The notes: a model not told the origin generated them from the letters alone. A stretch of DNA of 64,000 nucleotides from Pseudomonadota bacterium (GCA_947455195.1 CANGMI010000006.1:124001-188000); one strand, 5' to 3'. Numbered from the stretch's first letter, positions 36,864-46,710 are shown. A program made the numbers and translations.

Positions 36864-38546
36864 TCAGGCACCGAGCACCGGGGCCGGCGCGATGGCCTCG
36901 ATGTCGGTGACCACATCGATGACCACGGGTCGCCCGGCTGCAAGGGCCTGGCGCATTGCAGGAGCAAAGTCCGACGGCCGCTCGACACGCAGGCCGACTG
37001 CGCCGATCTCGGTCGCCAGGCGGGCGAAGTTTGTCTTCGTGTAGGTCCAGAGTTCGCGCGCCTGGGCAGTCTGCTCACCGCCATAGGCGCGATCAAAACC
37101 CCGCTTGGACTGATTGCCGCCACCGTTGTTGTTGACGATCGTGATCGCGTTGATGCCCCAGCGCACCGCGGTCTCGATTTCGCCCACGTGGTACCAGAAG
37201 CCGGCGTCACCCGTGAACACCACCACCGGCCGATCGGGCGCTGCGCACTTCGCTCCGAGTCCGGCCGGGAAGGCCCAGCCCAGGTGACCCGCGCTGCGCA
37301 TGTAGGACTGGTCCGGACTGTGCAGGTCGTAGAGCCCGCCCATCCACATGCCGGCATGCCCGGTATCGACCACCACGATGGCATCGTCAGGCATCAGGTG
37401 CGACAGCTCGCCACAGATGCGCTCGGGCCGGATCGGTACCGCCTCCGAACCCAGCGCCGGTGCGAACGCCTCACGCCACGCCTGGCACTCCCGCGCCGCC
37501 TCGGCGATCCAGGGTGCACGTCGCGTTGCCGTGCTGCGATCGGCCAGCGCCAGCATGGCCTCCAGCGCGAGACGCGCATCGGCGAGCACCGCTGCCTTCA
37601 GGGGATAGTTGCGCCCGAGCATGCTGGCGTCGATGTCGATCTGCACCACGGCCGTGTCGGGGCGGGGCACCTGCCACACATGCGTCGTCATGCCACCAGC
37701 CTCGGTGCCGACAAAGCACACCAGATCAGCCGCAGCCACGACCCGATTGGCGCTGGCACGCGAGTAGGAACCCACCACACCGAGCGCAAGCGGGTGCGTG
37801 CCGACCATGCTGTCCTTGCCGTTGAGCGATGTCGCCACCGGTATCGACAGGGCCTCGGCCAGCGCCACCAGCGCAGGGCCGGCACCCGATGCGCGCACGC
37901 CACCCCCCGCCACGATCACCGGGCGGGCGGCCGACTGCAATACGTGCAGCAGCGCACGCACATCGGCCAGATCGGGCAACGGGCGAAACGGCGGTACCTG
38001 TGCAAAGCGCAGATCGCACTCGGGCGCCATGTCAGCCTCTTCCTGATCGATCTGCCCTTCGTTGCCGCGAAACTGCAGATGCACCGGTCCGGGTGCGCCG
38101 GAGGTCGCAACCCTGAAGGCCTGTCGCACCATGTCGGGAAACCGGTCGACGGCATCGACCGTGGCACTCCACTTGGTCACCGGCTCGAACGCCGGGAGGT
38201 CATCCACCTCCTGGTAGAGCTTGCGAAAGTTGGTGCGTGGTTCACGCCCACCCGTGAAGGCGATGACCGGCGAATGCGCGAGCCAGGCATCGCGCAGGCC
38301 CGCAGCCAGATTGAGCGCACCCACGACCTGCGCCATGCAGATCCCGGGACGTCCGGCCACCCGCGCATAGCCGTCCGCCATATACGCCGCCGACTTCTCG
38401 CCATGGGTGTGGATGCGCGCTATGCCGGTGCGCCGCTCCATCTCGGCGAAGGTACGCCGCAGGACCGCGGGCACCATGAAGACATGGCTGACACCATACC
38501 CCTTCAACATGTCGGCGAGTACCTGCGCACCTGTCATCACCGCCAT
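36864..38546 (-). CDS. thiamine diphosphate-dependent enzyme (acetolactate synthase-like), cytosolic
   Basis: 560 aa from the ATG at 38546, which has GGAG 8 nt upstream; the frame opens nine codons earlier. Three ThDP domains: N-terminal pyrimidine-binding with the catalytic glutamate in 'THGEKSAAYMADGYARV', central domain with 'PVIVAGGGVRASGAG', and C-terminal PP-binding motif 'GDAGFWYHVGEIETA' to 'ITIVNNNGG'. No transmembrane or signal segment. Reaction (carboligation, decarboxylation or hydrolysis) cannot be fixed. Compare the exported ThDP enzyme at 48771. Confidence 0.88.
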   Translation of the reverse strand: MAVMTGAQVLADMLKGYGVSHVFMVPAVLRRTFAEMERRTGIARIHTHGEKSAAYMADGYARVAGRPGICMAQVVGALNLAAGLRDAWLAHSPVIAFTGGREPRTNFRKLYQEVDDLPAFEPVTKWSATVDAVDRFPDMVRQAFRVATSGAPGPVHLQFRGNEGQIDQEEADMAPECDLRFAQVPPFRPLPDLADVRALLHVLQSAARPVIVAGGGVRASGAGPALVALAEALSIPVATSLNGKDSMVGTHPLALGVVGSYSRASANRVVAAADLVCFVGTEAGGMTTHVWQVPRPDTAVVQIDIDASMLGRNYPLKAAVLADARLALEAMLALADRSTATRRAPWIAEAARECQAWREAFAPALGSEAVPIRPERICGELSHLMPDDAIVVVDTGHAGMWMGGLYDLHSPDQSYMRSAGHLGWAFPAGLGAKCAAPDRPVVVFTGDAGFWYHVGEIETAVRWGINAITIVNNNGGGNQSKRGFDRAYGGEQTAQARELWTYTKTNFARLATEIGAVGLRVERPSDFAPAMRQALAAGRPVVIDVVTDIEAIAPAPVLGA

Positions 38547-38668
38547 GCCTGTGTCTCCATCATCGGGTTTCATGTCCCGTCGATGGTAACCCGCGCACAG
38601 CCCGGTTCGCTCAAGGCCTCACCCGAGTGCTGTGCTAGAGTCAGACATCGAGGGTGGGAGGCGACGTC

Positions 38669-38746
38669 ATGGCCCCACTGACCATCCCACCCATCGGCCG
38701 GCCCCCCGGCATCGCCCGTGCATGGTCGGAGTGCGACCCCCCATGA
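38669..38746 (+). CDS. 25-codon leader ORF coupled to the DUF748 gene
   Basis: ATG at 38669 with GGGAGG 7-8 nt upstream, 25 codons and a TGA that overlaps the ATG of the next gene (ATGA at 38743-38746). The peptide is proline-rich and ends Asp-Pro-Pro-stop, a context known to slow ribosomes. The downstream gene has only a weak ribosome site of its own, so translation is probably coupled. Not in standard gene models at this size; expression unproven. Confidence 0.5.
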   Translation: MAPLTIPPIGRPPGIARAWSECDPP

Positions 38747-41700
38747 AGCGTCTGCGTCCGCTGGCTGTCTCGATTGTCGCCACGATCCTGCTGATCGGGA
38801 TCGCAGGCTTCATCGGCTTGCCGCTGCTGGCCAAGCGGGAACTTCCGCAACGCATCAGCGCGGCCCTCGACCGGCCGACGAGCCTCGACGGGATCCGCTT
38901 CAATCCGCTCACGCTGCAACTGGAACTCCGCGGACTGACCATCGGCAGCAGGCCCGGGCGCGAACCGCTGCTGACCTTCGACGTACTGACCGTCGACTTC
39001 TCTCTTGCCTCGATCACGCGACGGGCTGCCGTGATCGACCGAATCGAACTGCAGGCCCCGCGCATCGCACTCGAACGCGAACCCGACGGGCGCCTCGATA
39101 TCAGCGACATCGTCGATCGGCTTGCGGCGCCCCCACCCGCAGTCAGCACCGCCGACCCCGCAGCGCCAGCCAGCCTCCCAAGGCTGCAGATCCGTGAATT
39201 TCGCATCCGTGCGGGCAGCATTCGCTTCAATGATCGGCCGATGGGCCTGCAGCATCTGGCGAGCGACATCGAGCTGCGATTGCCCCGGGCGTCGACCCTG
39301 CCCGAAGACCAGGCAGTGCCGCTCGAGCCCGATCTCAGTGTCAGGATCGATGGCATGCGGGTGCATGCGCGGGCATCCCTGCCACCGCCGCCCGGCGACG
39401 CGCCCGGCTCGTTCGAACTCGATGTCGCCGGGTTGGAACTCGGGCGTTACGCGAACTACCTGCCGCAAGGCTGGCAGGCACGTCTGGCCAGCGCGCGCAT
39501 CGATGCGCAACTCAAGGGAACGCTTGGCCGCGGTACGGGCGGACTGCAGGCAGACCTTGCGGGCGCCATCGCCGTCGATGCCCTCGCATTGCAGAGCCGC
39601 GAGGGTGAACCGCTCATTGCAATGCCGCAGGTCGCCATCGACATCACCCGTGCGTCATGGCCATTGCGAAGCATCGAACTCGGCCGCATCGCCATCGAGA
39701 AGCCGCAGGTCTGGCTGCGTCGGGCGCGCGACGGCGAACTGAATCTGGCACGGATTGCACGCTTCGATGGCGCCGCAGCACGCGAGACGGAGCCTGCGCC
39801 CTTCGAGTTCCACCTTGATGCCCTGCAGATTCGGGCGGCAAGGGTGCAAGTGGAGGATGCACGGCCTGCCCGCCCTGTCCATCTGGATGTTGCGCCGCTG
39901 GACATCGAACTCAAGGATCTTGCCTGGCCTCCGGGCGGCAAACCCGCGACCCTGCATCTGGGCCTGCAGTTCGGCACGCGTTCCCCCACCCGGGCGGCGA
40001 TGCCCTTCAACGACAGCGACGCCCCGGATCCTCTGGCCGACACTCGAATCGAACTTCACACGACGATCACCCCCGGCCCGGCGCCCGTTGCCAACGGACG
40101 CATCGAGGTGTCTGCCTTGCGCCCGGCCGACTTCCTGCCCTATTACGAGCCCTGGGTGGGCCTGCGCCCCGGCAAGGCAGCCCGCATCGCCCTGTCGAGC
40201 GAATTCGACCTGAAGTGGACCGAGCAGGGGCTTCTCGGGTCCTTCGAGCGGGCAAGCGTGAAGGCCAGACACCTCAGCCTGGTGAAACCCGACGGCGGCA
40301 AGGGGCCGCTGGACGTTGCCCAGTTCGATGTCGATGGGGGGCGCATCGACCTCGAGAAGCACAGCATCGAACTGGGGCGCATCGTCAGTCGGGGAGCGCA
40401 ACTGCGTGCGTCGCGAACCGCAGACGGGCGGATCGACCTCGGCCTTGCGCCAGCGGCGCCAAGCGACGCTCCGACAGCGCCGGCGGCGACCGATACCCGA
40501 TCGGCGATGCGCCCGACACCCCCGTGGCGCTGGCACATCGGCAGGCTCAGCCTCGATGAGTACGCCGTCCACCTGCGCGACGAGGTACCGGACAGCGCGG
40601 TGGAACTGCACCTTGCGCCCCTCAGCCTCGCCCTGGAAGACCTCGGCAATCGCGTGACGAGTCGCGGACGGGTCCGGCTCAGGACCGGCGTCAATGACGG
40701 CGGTGCGATCTCGGTTGCAGGCACCCTCGGCGTGCAGCCGTTCGCCGGATCGTTCGACTGGACCATCGATCGGCTCGGCATCGCCGATTTCAGTCCCTAC
40801 CTGTCGCAGGTGAGCCGGCTGGCCGTGGGTGCGGGAACGCTCAGCGGTACCGGATCGATCGAACTGCCGGATGGTGCGTCGCCAGACCCCGGCGGCGCGT
40901 CGGGCGGACGACTGCGGGGTGCCCTGCGGGTCGAGGACTTCAGCTGTGTCGAATCGGCAAGCGGTACCGAGCTCGTGCGCTGGCAGACCCTCAGCCTTGC
41001 CGGCATCGATGCCACGCGGAACCCGCCACGCGTCGCGATCGGAGAAATAGCCCTTGGCGATTTCAGCGCCGGGCTCGTGCTCGGGGCCAACGGCCGACTG
41101 AATCTGCAATCGCTCGAAGAGGCACCGCCTGCGCGAGGCCAGCCGGCGGGCGTGCCACCCCCGGTCGCCGCGGCGGCGCCAACCACACCAGCGAGCCCGG
41201 CCCCGGCAGAGGGCGCTGACACACCGCCGCTCGATCTGACCATCGGGCGTGTGCGTCTCGAGCGTGGCAACATCAACTACACCGACCTCTTCATCCGACC
41301 GAACTTTCGCGCCAACCTCACTGGCGTGAGCGGCACGATCAGCGCCATCGGTCGCACGATGGCGGGTGATGTCGACCTGCGCGCCATGCTCGATGACGCA
41401 GCACCGGTACAGGTCATCGGCAAGGTCAATCCGCTGGCACGGCCCCTGCTGCTCGATCTCAGGGCGAGCGCCCGCGACATCCAGTTGCCGACCATCACCG
41501 CCTATGCCGAGCGGTACCTCGGCTACGGCATCGAGAAAGGCAGCCTCGCGGCCAATCTGGAGTACCACATCGCCGACGGTCGTCTGACCGCCAGCAATCG
41601 GCTTCGCCTCGACCAGCTCACCTTCGGCGATCGGGTGGAAGGACCAGACGCACTGAACCTGCCGGTTCGTCTGGCCGTGGCGCTGCTGCGTGACCGCCAC

Positions 41701-42294
41701 GGCGTGATAGACATCGACCTGCCGATCAGCGGATCGCTCGACGATCCGCAGTTCTCGGTAGGCCGCATCGTGCTGCAGGTTCTCGTGAACCTGATCACCA
41801 AGGCAGTGACCGCGCCCTTCTCGATGCTCGCCTCGATGTTCGGCAGCGATGACGAAGGATTCGACCACATCGACTTTGCGCCGGGCAGCGCCAGCCTCGA
41901 TGAGGCAGCCACCACGCGGCTGGGTGCCCTGGCGCACGCCCTCACGGAGCGGCCTTCGCTGCGGGTCGACGTCACCGGGCGGGCCGAGCCCGACGCCGAC
42001 TCGGCAGCACTGGAAGCGCGAACCGCAGCCCCCCGGGGCGCCCCGCGCAAGGCCCTGTCATCGGCCTCGACAGCAATTCCCGACGCCGGTCCGCGCGCCC
42101 CACCGGTCGCCACCACCACGGTGCCCGAGGCCTTGCGTGCCCTTGCCAACGCACGGGCCAACGTAGCACGTGCATGGCTTGCCGGGCCAGGGGGCATCGA
42201 TGCCGACCGGATCTTTCTGGTGCCGCCCCGCCTGGCCGACACCGCCGGCGAGCGCAAGGCCACCGGCCCGCGGGTCGATTTCGCGCTGCGCTAG
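38743..42294 (+). CDS. DUF748/AsmA-like envelope protein
   Basis: 1183 aa from the ATG at 38743. One N-terminal membrane anchor ('LAVSIVATILLIGIAGFIGLPLLAK', residues about 6-30), then a very long beta-rich periplasmic part with 'VRLERGNINYTDLFIRPNF' and 'DRVEGPDALNLPVRLAVALLRDRHGVIDIDLPISGSLDDPQF', the DUF748 signature related to AsmA and bridge-like lipid-transfer proteins. An OmpA-like C-terminal segment starts 'DHIDFAPGSASLDEAA'. Inferred role: outer-membrane lipid homeostasis or transport across the periplasm. Standing alone downstream of its leader ORF. Confidence 0.88.
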   Translation: MKRLRPLAVSIVATILLIGIAGFIGLPLLAKRELPQRISAALDRPTSLDGIRFNPLTLQLELRGLTIGSRPGREPLLTFDVLTVDFSLASITRRAAVIDRIELQAPRIALEREPDGRLDISDIVDRLAAPPPAVSTADPAAPASLPRLQIREFRIRAGSIRFNDRPMGLQHLASDIELRLPRASTLPEDQAVPLEPDLSVRIDGMRVHARASLPPPPGDAPGSFELDVAGLELGRYANYLPQGWQARLASARIDAQLKGTLGRGTGGLQADLAGAIAVDALALQSREGEPLIAMPQVAIDITRASWPLRSIELGRIAIEKPQVWLRRARDGELNLARIARFDGAAARETEPAPFEFHLDALQIRAARVQVEDARPARPVHLDVAPLDIELKDLAWPPGGKPATLHLGLQFGTRSPTRAAMPFNDSDAPDPLADTRIELHTTITPGPAPVANGRIEVSALRPADFLPYYEPWVGLRPGKAARIALSSEFDLKWTEQGLLGSFERASVKARHLSLVKPDGGKGPLDVAQFDVDGGRIDLEKHSIELGRIVSRGAQLRASRTADGRIDLGLAPAAPSDAPTAPAATDTRSAMRPTPPWRWHIGRLSLDEYAVHLRDEVPDSAVELHLAPLSLALEDLGNRVTSRGRVRLRTGVNDGGAISVAGTLGVQPFAGSFDWTIDRLGIADFSPYLSQVSRLAVGAGTLSGTGSIELPDGASPDPGGASGGRLRGALRVEDFSCVESASGTELVRWQTLSLAGIDATRNPPRVAIGEIALGDFSAGLVLGANGRLNLQSLEEAPPARGQPAGVPPPVAAAAPTTPASPAPAEGADTPPLDLTIGRVRLERGNINYTDLFIRPNFRANLTGVSGTISAIGRTMAGDVDLRAMLDDAAPVQVIGKVNPLARPLLLDLRASARDIQLPTITAYAERYLGYGIEKGSLAANLEYHIADGRLTASNRLRLDQLTFGDRVEGPDALNLPVRLAVALLRDRHGVIDIDLPISGSLDDPQFSVGRIVLQVLVNLITKAVTAPFSMLASMFGSDDEGFDHIDFAPGSASLDEAATTRLGALAHALTERPSLRVDVTGRAEPDADSAALEARTAAPRGAPRKALSSASTAIPDAGPRAPPVATTTVPEALRALANARANVARAWLAGPGGIDADRIFLVPPRLADTAGERKATGPRVDFALR

Positions 42295-42312
42295 GGCCAG
42301 CGCACAATCGGT

Positions 42313-42337
42313 GCGCCGCAGCACCCGTGCACGGCGC
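42313..42337 (+). terminator. hairpin after the DUF748 gene
   Basis: GCGCCG / CGGCGC stem with a 13-nt loop, 18 nt after the stop. No T tract, and the loop is long. Confidence 0.25.
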
Positions 42338-42347
42338 TGGCACGATG

Positions 42348-42353
42348 TATGAT
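42348..42353 (+). promoter_or_regulatory. candidate -10 box (TATGAT) of the iorAB operon
   Basis: TATGAT (5/6) about 41 nt before the ATG of the 2Fe-2S subunit. No clear -35. Confidence 0.35.
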
Positions 42354-42394
42354 CCGGCGAACCCTGCCAAGGGTCCTGCCCCGGAGGAGATACC

Positions 42395-42856
42395 ATGGCC
42401 AAGACCACCATTACCGTTGACGGTCGCGCGCATGAAGTCGCGGCGACCCCCGATACCCCGCTGCTGTACGTACTGCGTGAAGAACTCTCGCTCAACGGAC
42501 CCAAGTTCGGCTGCGGACTTGCCCAGTGCGGCACCTGCACCGTACTGGTCGATGGCCGGGCGGTGCGTTCCTGCGTGACGCCCGTTTCTGCGGTCAAGGG
42601 TGCCGTACGCACCCTCGATGGACTTGCAGCCGGTGGCAAGCCTCACCCGGTTCAGGCGGCCTTCATCGCCGAGGAAGCGGCCCAGTGCGGCTACTGCGCC
42701 AATGGCTGGATCATGAGCAGCATCGCCATGCTCGAGAAGAATCCCAAGGCCACCGATGCACAGATTCGCGAGCAATTGAGCGGCTTGAAGTGCCGCTGCG
42801 GCACCCACATGGCGATCCTGCGGGCCGTCCGCCGCGCCGCCGCACAGATGGCCTGA
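42395..42856 (+). CDS. iorA: isoquinoline 1-oxidoreductase-type 2Fe-2S subunit
   Basis: 153 aa with a strong GGAGGAG site. Ligand motifs 'CGLAQCGTCTVLVDG' and 'AQCGYCANGW' plus 'LKCRCGTH' hold two 2Fe-2S clusters. It is the electron-transfer subunit of the two-subunit, FAD-free molybdenum hydroxylases (IorAB, aldehyde dehydrogenases of acetic acid bacteria type). IorA proteins have no signal peptide and are carried out with the Tat-targeted IorB. The gene symbol describes the family; the substrate need not be isoquinoline. Confidence 0.9.
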   Translation: MAKTTITVDGRAHEVAATPDTPLLYVLREELSLNGPKFGCGLAQCGTCTVLVDGRAVRSCVTPVSAVKGAVRTLDGLAAGGKPHPVQAAFIAEEAAQCGYCANGWIMSSIAMLEKNPKATDAQIREQLSGLKCRCGTHMAILRAVRRAAAQMA

Positions 42857-42872
42857 GCGAGGAGACACGATC

Positions 42873-45164
42873 ATGAAGATGAACCGCCGCAAATTCCTGA
42901 AGTCCTCCGGCTCGCTGGTCGTCGGGGTGAGCGCCTCGGGTGCCATCCAGTCGCTGATCGCCGGCGATGCGCTGGCGCAAGGTGTGAGCTTTCCCGACCC
43001 ATCGCCCGAACGCCTCGACACCTGGGTCTCGGTTGCCCGTGACGGACAGGTCACGGCCTTCTTTGGCAAGGTCGACATGGGTCTGGGTCTCGAGACGGCC
43101 ATCGCTCAGATCGTTGCCGAGGAACTCGACATGCCGGTCGATCGGGTCTCGATCGTTGCCGGCGACACCTTGCTCACCGCCAACCAGGGCGGCGCGAGTG
43201 CCTCGAGCGGCATTCGGGCCGGTGCCATCCCCCTGCGCAACGCCGCGGCGGAAGCGCGCCGTGTACTCGCACTGGCCGGTGCCGAGCGACTGGGCGTGGC
43301 CGCCAATGCGGTCGGCACCGCCAACGGCGAAGTGTTCGTGCTCGCCGACCCCTCGAAACGCATCGGCTATGGCCAGATCCTCGATGGCAAGCCCCTTGGT
43401 ACCAACGTGAAGTGGAACAAGGAGATGGGCACGCCGCTCAACGTCACCGGCGAAGCAAAGCCCAAGTCGGTGGCCGACTACAAGGTCGTGGGTCAACCGG
43501 TCGCGCGCCGCGACATTCCGGCCAAGATGCTCGGCACCACCGACTACCTCACCAACGTACGGTTGCCCGGCATGCTGCACGCGCGCATCCTGCGTCCGCC
43601 CGTTGGCGCTGCGGTACCCGTGTCCTTCGACGCCGCCTCGATTGCCAGCATCGCCGGTGCCCGTGTCGTGCACAAGAAGGACCTGCTCGCCGTCGTGGCC
43701 GAACGCGAGTGGGACGCCGTGCGTGCAGCCCGCATGCTGAAGGTGGAGTGGACCAATCCCGAGATGAACTGGCCAGGCACGGAAGGCGTCTACGACCACA
43801 TCCGCAGCGCCCCTGCCGTCGCCTCCAATGGCGAGAGCGCCTTTGCCGGCAAGCGCGTCTATGACGAAACACCCACCTACAAGGCGCTCGCCGGTGCAGC
43901 GCGTGTGCTCACGGCCGATTACGAGTGCCCGTTCCAGTCGCACGCGCGCATCGCCCCGTCGGTGGGCGTGGCCGATGTGAAACCCGGCAGCGCGGTGATC
44001 TACGCCGACACGCAGAAGCCGCACTTCGTGCGTCTTGGCATTGCCAAACTCCTCGAATTGCCCGCCGACAAGGTGCGCGTCATGTGGAAGCCCGGTGCCG
44101 GCTCCTACGGACGCAGTGATGCCGATGAAGCCCCGTTCGAGGCTGCGGTGCTGTCACGCGAACTCGGGCGTCCGGTCCGCGTGCAGTGGACACGCAACGA
44201 GGGCACGGCCTGGGATCCCAAGGCCCCGGCGGCCGTCATCAGCATGAAGGCGGGCCTCAATGACAAGGGTGGCATCGATGGCTGGTACATGCGCTCCAAG
44301 GGGTTCTCGGGCTGGGATGTGAAGTTCACGGCCGACAGCCCCGAGCAGACCCTGGTGGGCATGCAACTCGGTTACAAGAAGTGGGACATGCACAACTTCG
44401 ACGTGCCTACCGAGACCTACCAGTTCGCCAACACGGTCCGTTTCTGGCAGACGGTTGCGCCGCTGCAGGAAAAAGCCTCTCCGATGCGTTGCGCGCACCT
44501 GCGGGCACCACAGGAAGTGCAGACCCGCTTTGCACAGGAATGTTTCATCGATGAGGTGGCCATGGCCACCGGCCGCGACCCGCTCGCGCTGCGTCTTGCG
44601 GCGTGCAAGGAGCCGCGCGAAATCGATGTGCTCAAGGCCGTGACGGAAAAAGCTGGCTGGAACGCGGCCGATACACGCCCGCGCACGGCGAAGGGCGATG
44701 TCGTCACCGGACGCGGGCTCGCCCTCTACAACGGGTATGGCTCCTACGCAGCACTGGTGGTGGAGGTCGAGGTGAACCGGCGTACCGGCCACGTCTGGGC
44801 ACGCAAGGTCACCGTGGCCCAGGACAGCGGTCTGGTCATCAATCCGGCCTCGATCAAGGCCGTGATCGAGGGCAACGTGGTGCAGGGCCTGAGCCGCGCG
44901 ATGTGCGAGGAAGTCACCTTTGACCAGAAGACGGTGACCAGCGTCGACTGGAACACCTACCCCATCCTCGACATGAAGGACGCCCCCGAGCAGGTCGACA
45001 TGGTGGTGCTCAATCGCACCGACAAGGCGTCGGGCGGCGCCGGCGAACCGACGCTGGTGAGCATCACCGCCGCGGTCGCCAACGCCATTCACAATGCGAC
45101 GGGCGTTCGCATGCGCCGCTATCCGTTCACTGCCGCGCGGGTTCGCGCTGCACTGAGTGCCTGA
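42873..45164 (+). CDS. iorB: isoquinoline 1-oxidoreductase-type molybdopterin subunit, Tat-exported
   Basis: 763 aa with GAGGAG upstream. Tat motif 'NRRKFLKSS' (R5, R6), hydrophobic core and 'ALAQ' near residue 36 predict folded export with its cofactor to the periplasm. 'GKVDMGLGLETAIAQIVAEEL', 'GGASASSGIRAGA' and 'GGAGEPTLVSITAAVANAI' are family motifs around the molybdenum site, with the GE-P catalytic base. Electrons from such enzymes usually pass through IorA to a c-type cytochrome. No cytochrome adjoins, but a small one lies at 48344. Confidence 0.92.
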   Translation: MKMNRRKFLKSSGSLVVGVSASGAIQSLIAGDALAQGVSFPDPSPERLDTWVSVARDGQVTAFFGKVDMGLGLETAIAQIVAEELDMPVDRVSIVAGDTLLTANQGGASASSGIRAGAIPLRNAAAEARRVLALAGAERLGVAANAVGTANGEVFVLADPSKRIGYGQILDGKPLGTNVKWNKEMGTPLNVTGEAKPKSVADYKVVGQPVARRDIPAKMLGTTDYLTNVRLPGMLHARILRPPVGAAVPVSFDAASIASIAGARVVHKKDLLAVVAEREWDAVRAARMLKVEWTNPEMNWPGTEGVYDHIRSAPAVASNGESAFAGKRVYDETPTYKALAGAARVLTADYECPFQSHARIAPSVGVADVKPGSAVIYADTQKPHFVRLGIAKLLELPADKVRVMWKPGAGSYGRSDADEAPFEAAVLSRELGRPVRVQWTRNEGTAWDPKAPAAVISMKAGLNDKGGIDGWYMRSKGFSGWDVKFTADSPEQTLVGMQLGYKKWDMHNFDVPTETYQFANTVRFWQTVAPLQEKASPMRCAHLRAPQEVQTRFAQECFIDEVAMATGRDPLALRLAACKEPREIDVLKAVTEKAGWNAADTRPRTAKGDVVTGRGLALYNGYGSYAALVVEVEVNRRTGHVWARKVTVAQDSGLVINPASIKAVIEGNVVQGLSRAMCEEVTFDQKTVTSVDWNTYPILDMKDAPEQVDMVVLNRTDKASGGAGEPTLVSITAAVANAIHNATGVRMRRYPFTAARVRAALSA

Positions 45165-45183
45165 CGTACCACGGAGAGACTGC

Positions 45184-46041
45184 ATGTCTGCATCAATCGA
45201 GATCCGCCCCGCCATCGAGTTCGCCAACCATGGAGGTCATGCGCTGCGCGGCAAGCTGTACGCACCCGCCGGTGGCGCAGATCGCCCTGCGTGCCCGGTG
45301 GTGATTGCCGTTCACGGGGGCGGCTGGCAGGGTGGAACGCCCGACAATTACCAGTATCTGGGGCCCTACCTGGCCAGCCACGGGATCGCGCTCCTTGCCA
45401 TCACCTATCGCCTGGCGAAGGTCGGGCAGAAGAGCTATCCGGACGCCGTCCATGACGTGCGCGCCGCGGTGCAGTACGTGAAGGGCAACGCCGCCGAGCT
45501 GGGCATCGATCCGGCACGCGTCGCGCTCATGGGCGACTCGGCCGGGGCGCATCTGGCAACGCTGGTGGCGCTGGCCGGTGACCATCCCACCTTCGCGGGT
45601 GGCACTGCCAGCGACCCGCACGGGGCGCTGTCCACCAAGGTGAAGGTGGCGGTGGGCGTCTACGGCGTCTACGACCTGTACCAGCAGTGGCTGGGCGACC
45701 TGTCGGCGCGGCCTCGCGACAGCATTACCGAGAAGTTCCTCGGCGTGAGCGCCATCGAAGACAAGCAGATCTACTTCGAATCCTCGCCCTTCTCCTACAT
45801 CTCGTCGAAGAACAACGGCACCGCGTTCTATCTGGGCTGGGGCACCGAGGATGACATCGTCGACCCGGCCTCGCAGAGCGAAGCCTTCCTGCTGGCCCTG
45901 AAGCAGGCGGGCTACTTCGTGCGCACCGCCATCTTCCCGGGTGCACCGCACTTCTGGCTGGCCGATTCGCCCGATGATGTGGGTGGATTCAGTGCCGGCT
46001 TTGCCGTGCGCATGCTGCGTTTCCTGCAGACCCGTCTGTAA
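45184..46041 (+). CDS. alpha/beta hydrolase (carboxylesterase-like)
   Basis: 285 aa from the ATG at 45184 (GGAGAG upstream). HGGGW at 44-48 forms the oxyanion hole, GDSAG places the nucleophile serine at 119, and 'GAPHFWLADSP' gives the catalytic histidine near the C-terminus. No signal peptide. It is 19 nt after iorB, so it probably handles the product or the substrate of that oxidase. HSL/BD-FAE-like subfamily. Confidence 0.87.
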   Translation: MSASIEIRPAIEFANHGGHALRGKLYAPAGGADRPACPVVIAVHGGGWQGGTPDNYQYLGPYLASHGIALLAITYRLAKVGQKSYPDAVHDVRAAVQYVKGNAAELGIDPARVALMGDSAGAHLATLVALAGDHPTFAGGTASDPHGALSTKVKVAVGVYGVYDLYQQWLGDLSARPRDSITEKFLGVSAIEDKQIYFESSPFSYISSKNNGTAFYLGWGTEDDIVDPASQSEAFLLALKQAGYFVRTAIFPGAPHFWLADSPDDVGGFSAGFAVRMLRFLQTRL

Positions 46042-46094
46042 CCGGCAGGGTGCCTGAGGGCGCCCTGTCTGCACCCATTGAACAGGTAACGATC

Positions 46095-46616
46095 ATGTCC
46101 GAGACGCAACCGACCTACGCCAGGACCCCGAAGGAAATGGAAGCCACCCTGGCCAGCCAGATCCGCCAGGGTCAGCCCACCTTCTTCCAGATGCAGGCGC
46201 AGCTCCCCAGTCAGGGGCGCACCGACACGCCACTGGCTGCAACCGATGCCATGTGGGTCGTGCTCAAGACCTACGCCGCTTGCGGAGAAAACGAACTGCA
46301 TGCCCACCCGCATGAAGACCATACCTTCGTGGTCCTCCAAGGGAGCGCGCTCTTTCATGGCCCCAATGGGGAGGAGCGCACCATCGGCCTGCACGAAGGC
46401 GTGCTGCTGCCGCGCGGCACCTTCTACTGGTTTCGCGCGCTCGGCGAGGAACCGCTGGTCATGATCCGCATCGGCAGCGCGACCGCCCAGGGCGCCGACC
46501 GCTTCGCCCGCATCTCGATCGACGGCCGTCCGATGGAAGGCAATTCGGTCGAGAACAAGGAAGTGGAACTCAAGCTCTCCGATCGCTGGTTCCCGGAACC
46601 GGTGCATCGCGCCTGA
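46095..46616 (+). CDS. single-domain cupin protein
   Basis: 173 aa from the ATG at 46095. The metal site is seen in 'ELHAHPHEDHTFVVLQG' (HxH...H/E) and 'LLPRGTFYWFRAL' (where the usual second-motif His is Tyr/Trp). The changed second motif suggests altered metal binding. Function unknown. Last gene of the iorAB-hydrolase-cupin operon, 54 bp after the hydrolase. Confidence 0.78.
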   Translation: MSETQPTYARTPKEMEATLASQIRQGQPTFFQMQAQLPSQGRTDTPLAATDAMWVVLKTYAACGENELHAHPHEDHTFVVLQGSALFHGPNGEERTIGLHEGVLLPRGTFYWFRALGEEPLVMIRIGSATAQGADRFARISIDGRPMEGNSVENKEVELKLSDRWFPEPVHRA

Positions 46617-46637
46617 GGGGGTCCGGAACCACGCCGA

Positions 46638-46655
46638 GGCTGTCGCACGACGGCC
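46638..46655. terminator. possible bidirectional terminator hairpin
   Basis: GGCTGTC / GACGGCC (one G-U pair) with a 4-nt GCAC loop, between the convergent cupin and Bug genes. It can fold in either transcript. No T tract. Confidence 0.35.
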
Positions 46656-46710
46656 CCGGCAGTCACGCCGGACAAGGCGCCTCGAACGAACGTAACGGCG
46701 CGCGCGTGCG

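Noticed and set aside
36831-38681. 616-aa open frame on the plus strand
   Set aside because: Antisense to the ThDP enzyme gene, whose catalytic motifs are clear.
39655-41937. 760-aa open frame on the minus strand
   Set aside because: Antisense to the DUF748 gene; composition typical of a shadow frame, with no recognisable domain.
42313-42340. Riboswitch upstream of iorA
   Set aside because: Only one weak stem in 100 bp and no recognisable aptamer pattern.
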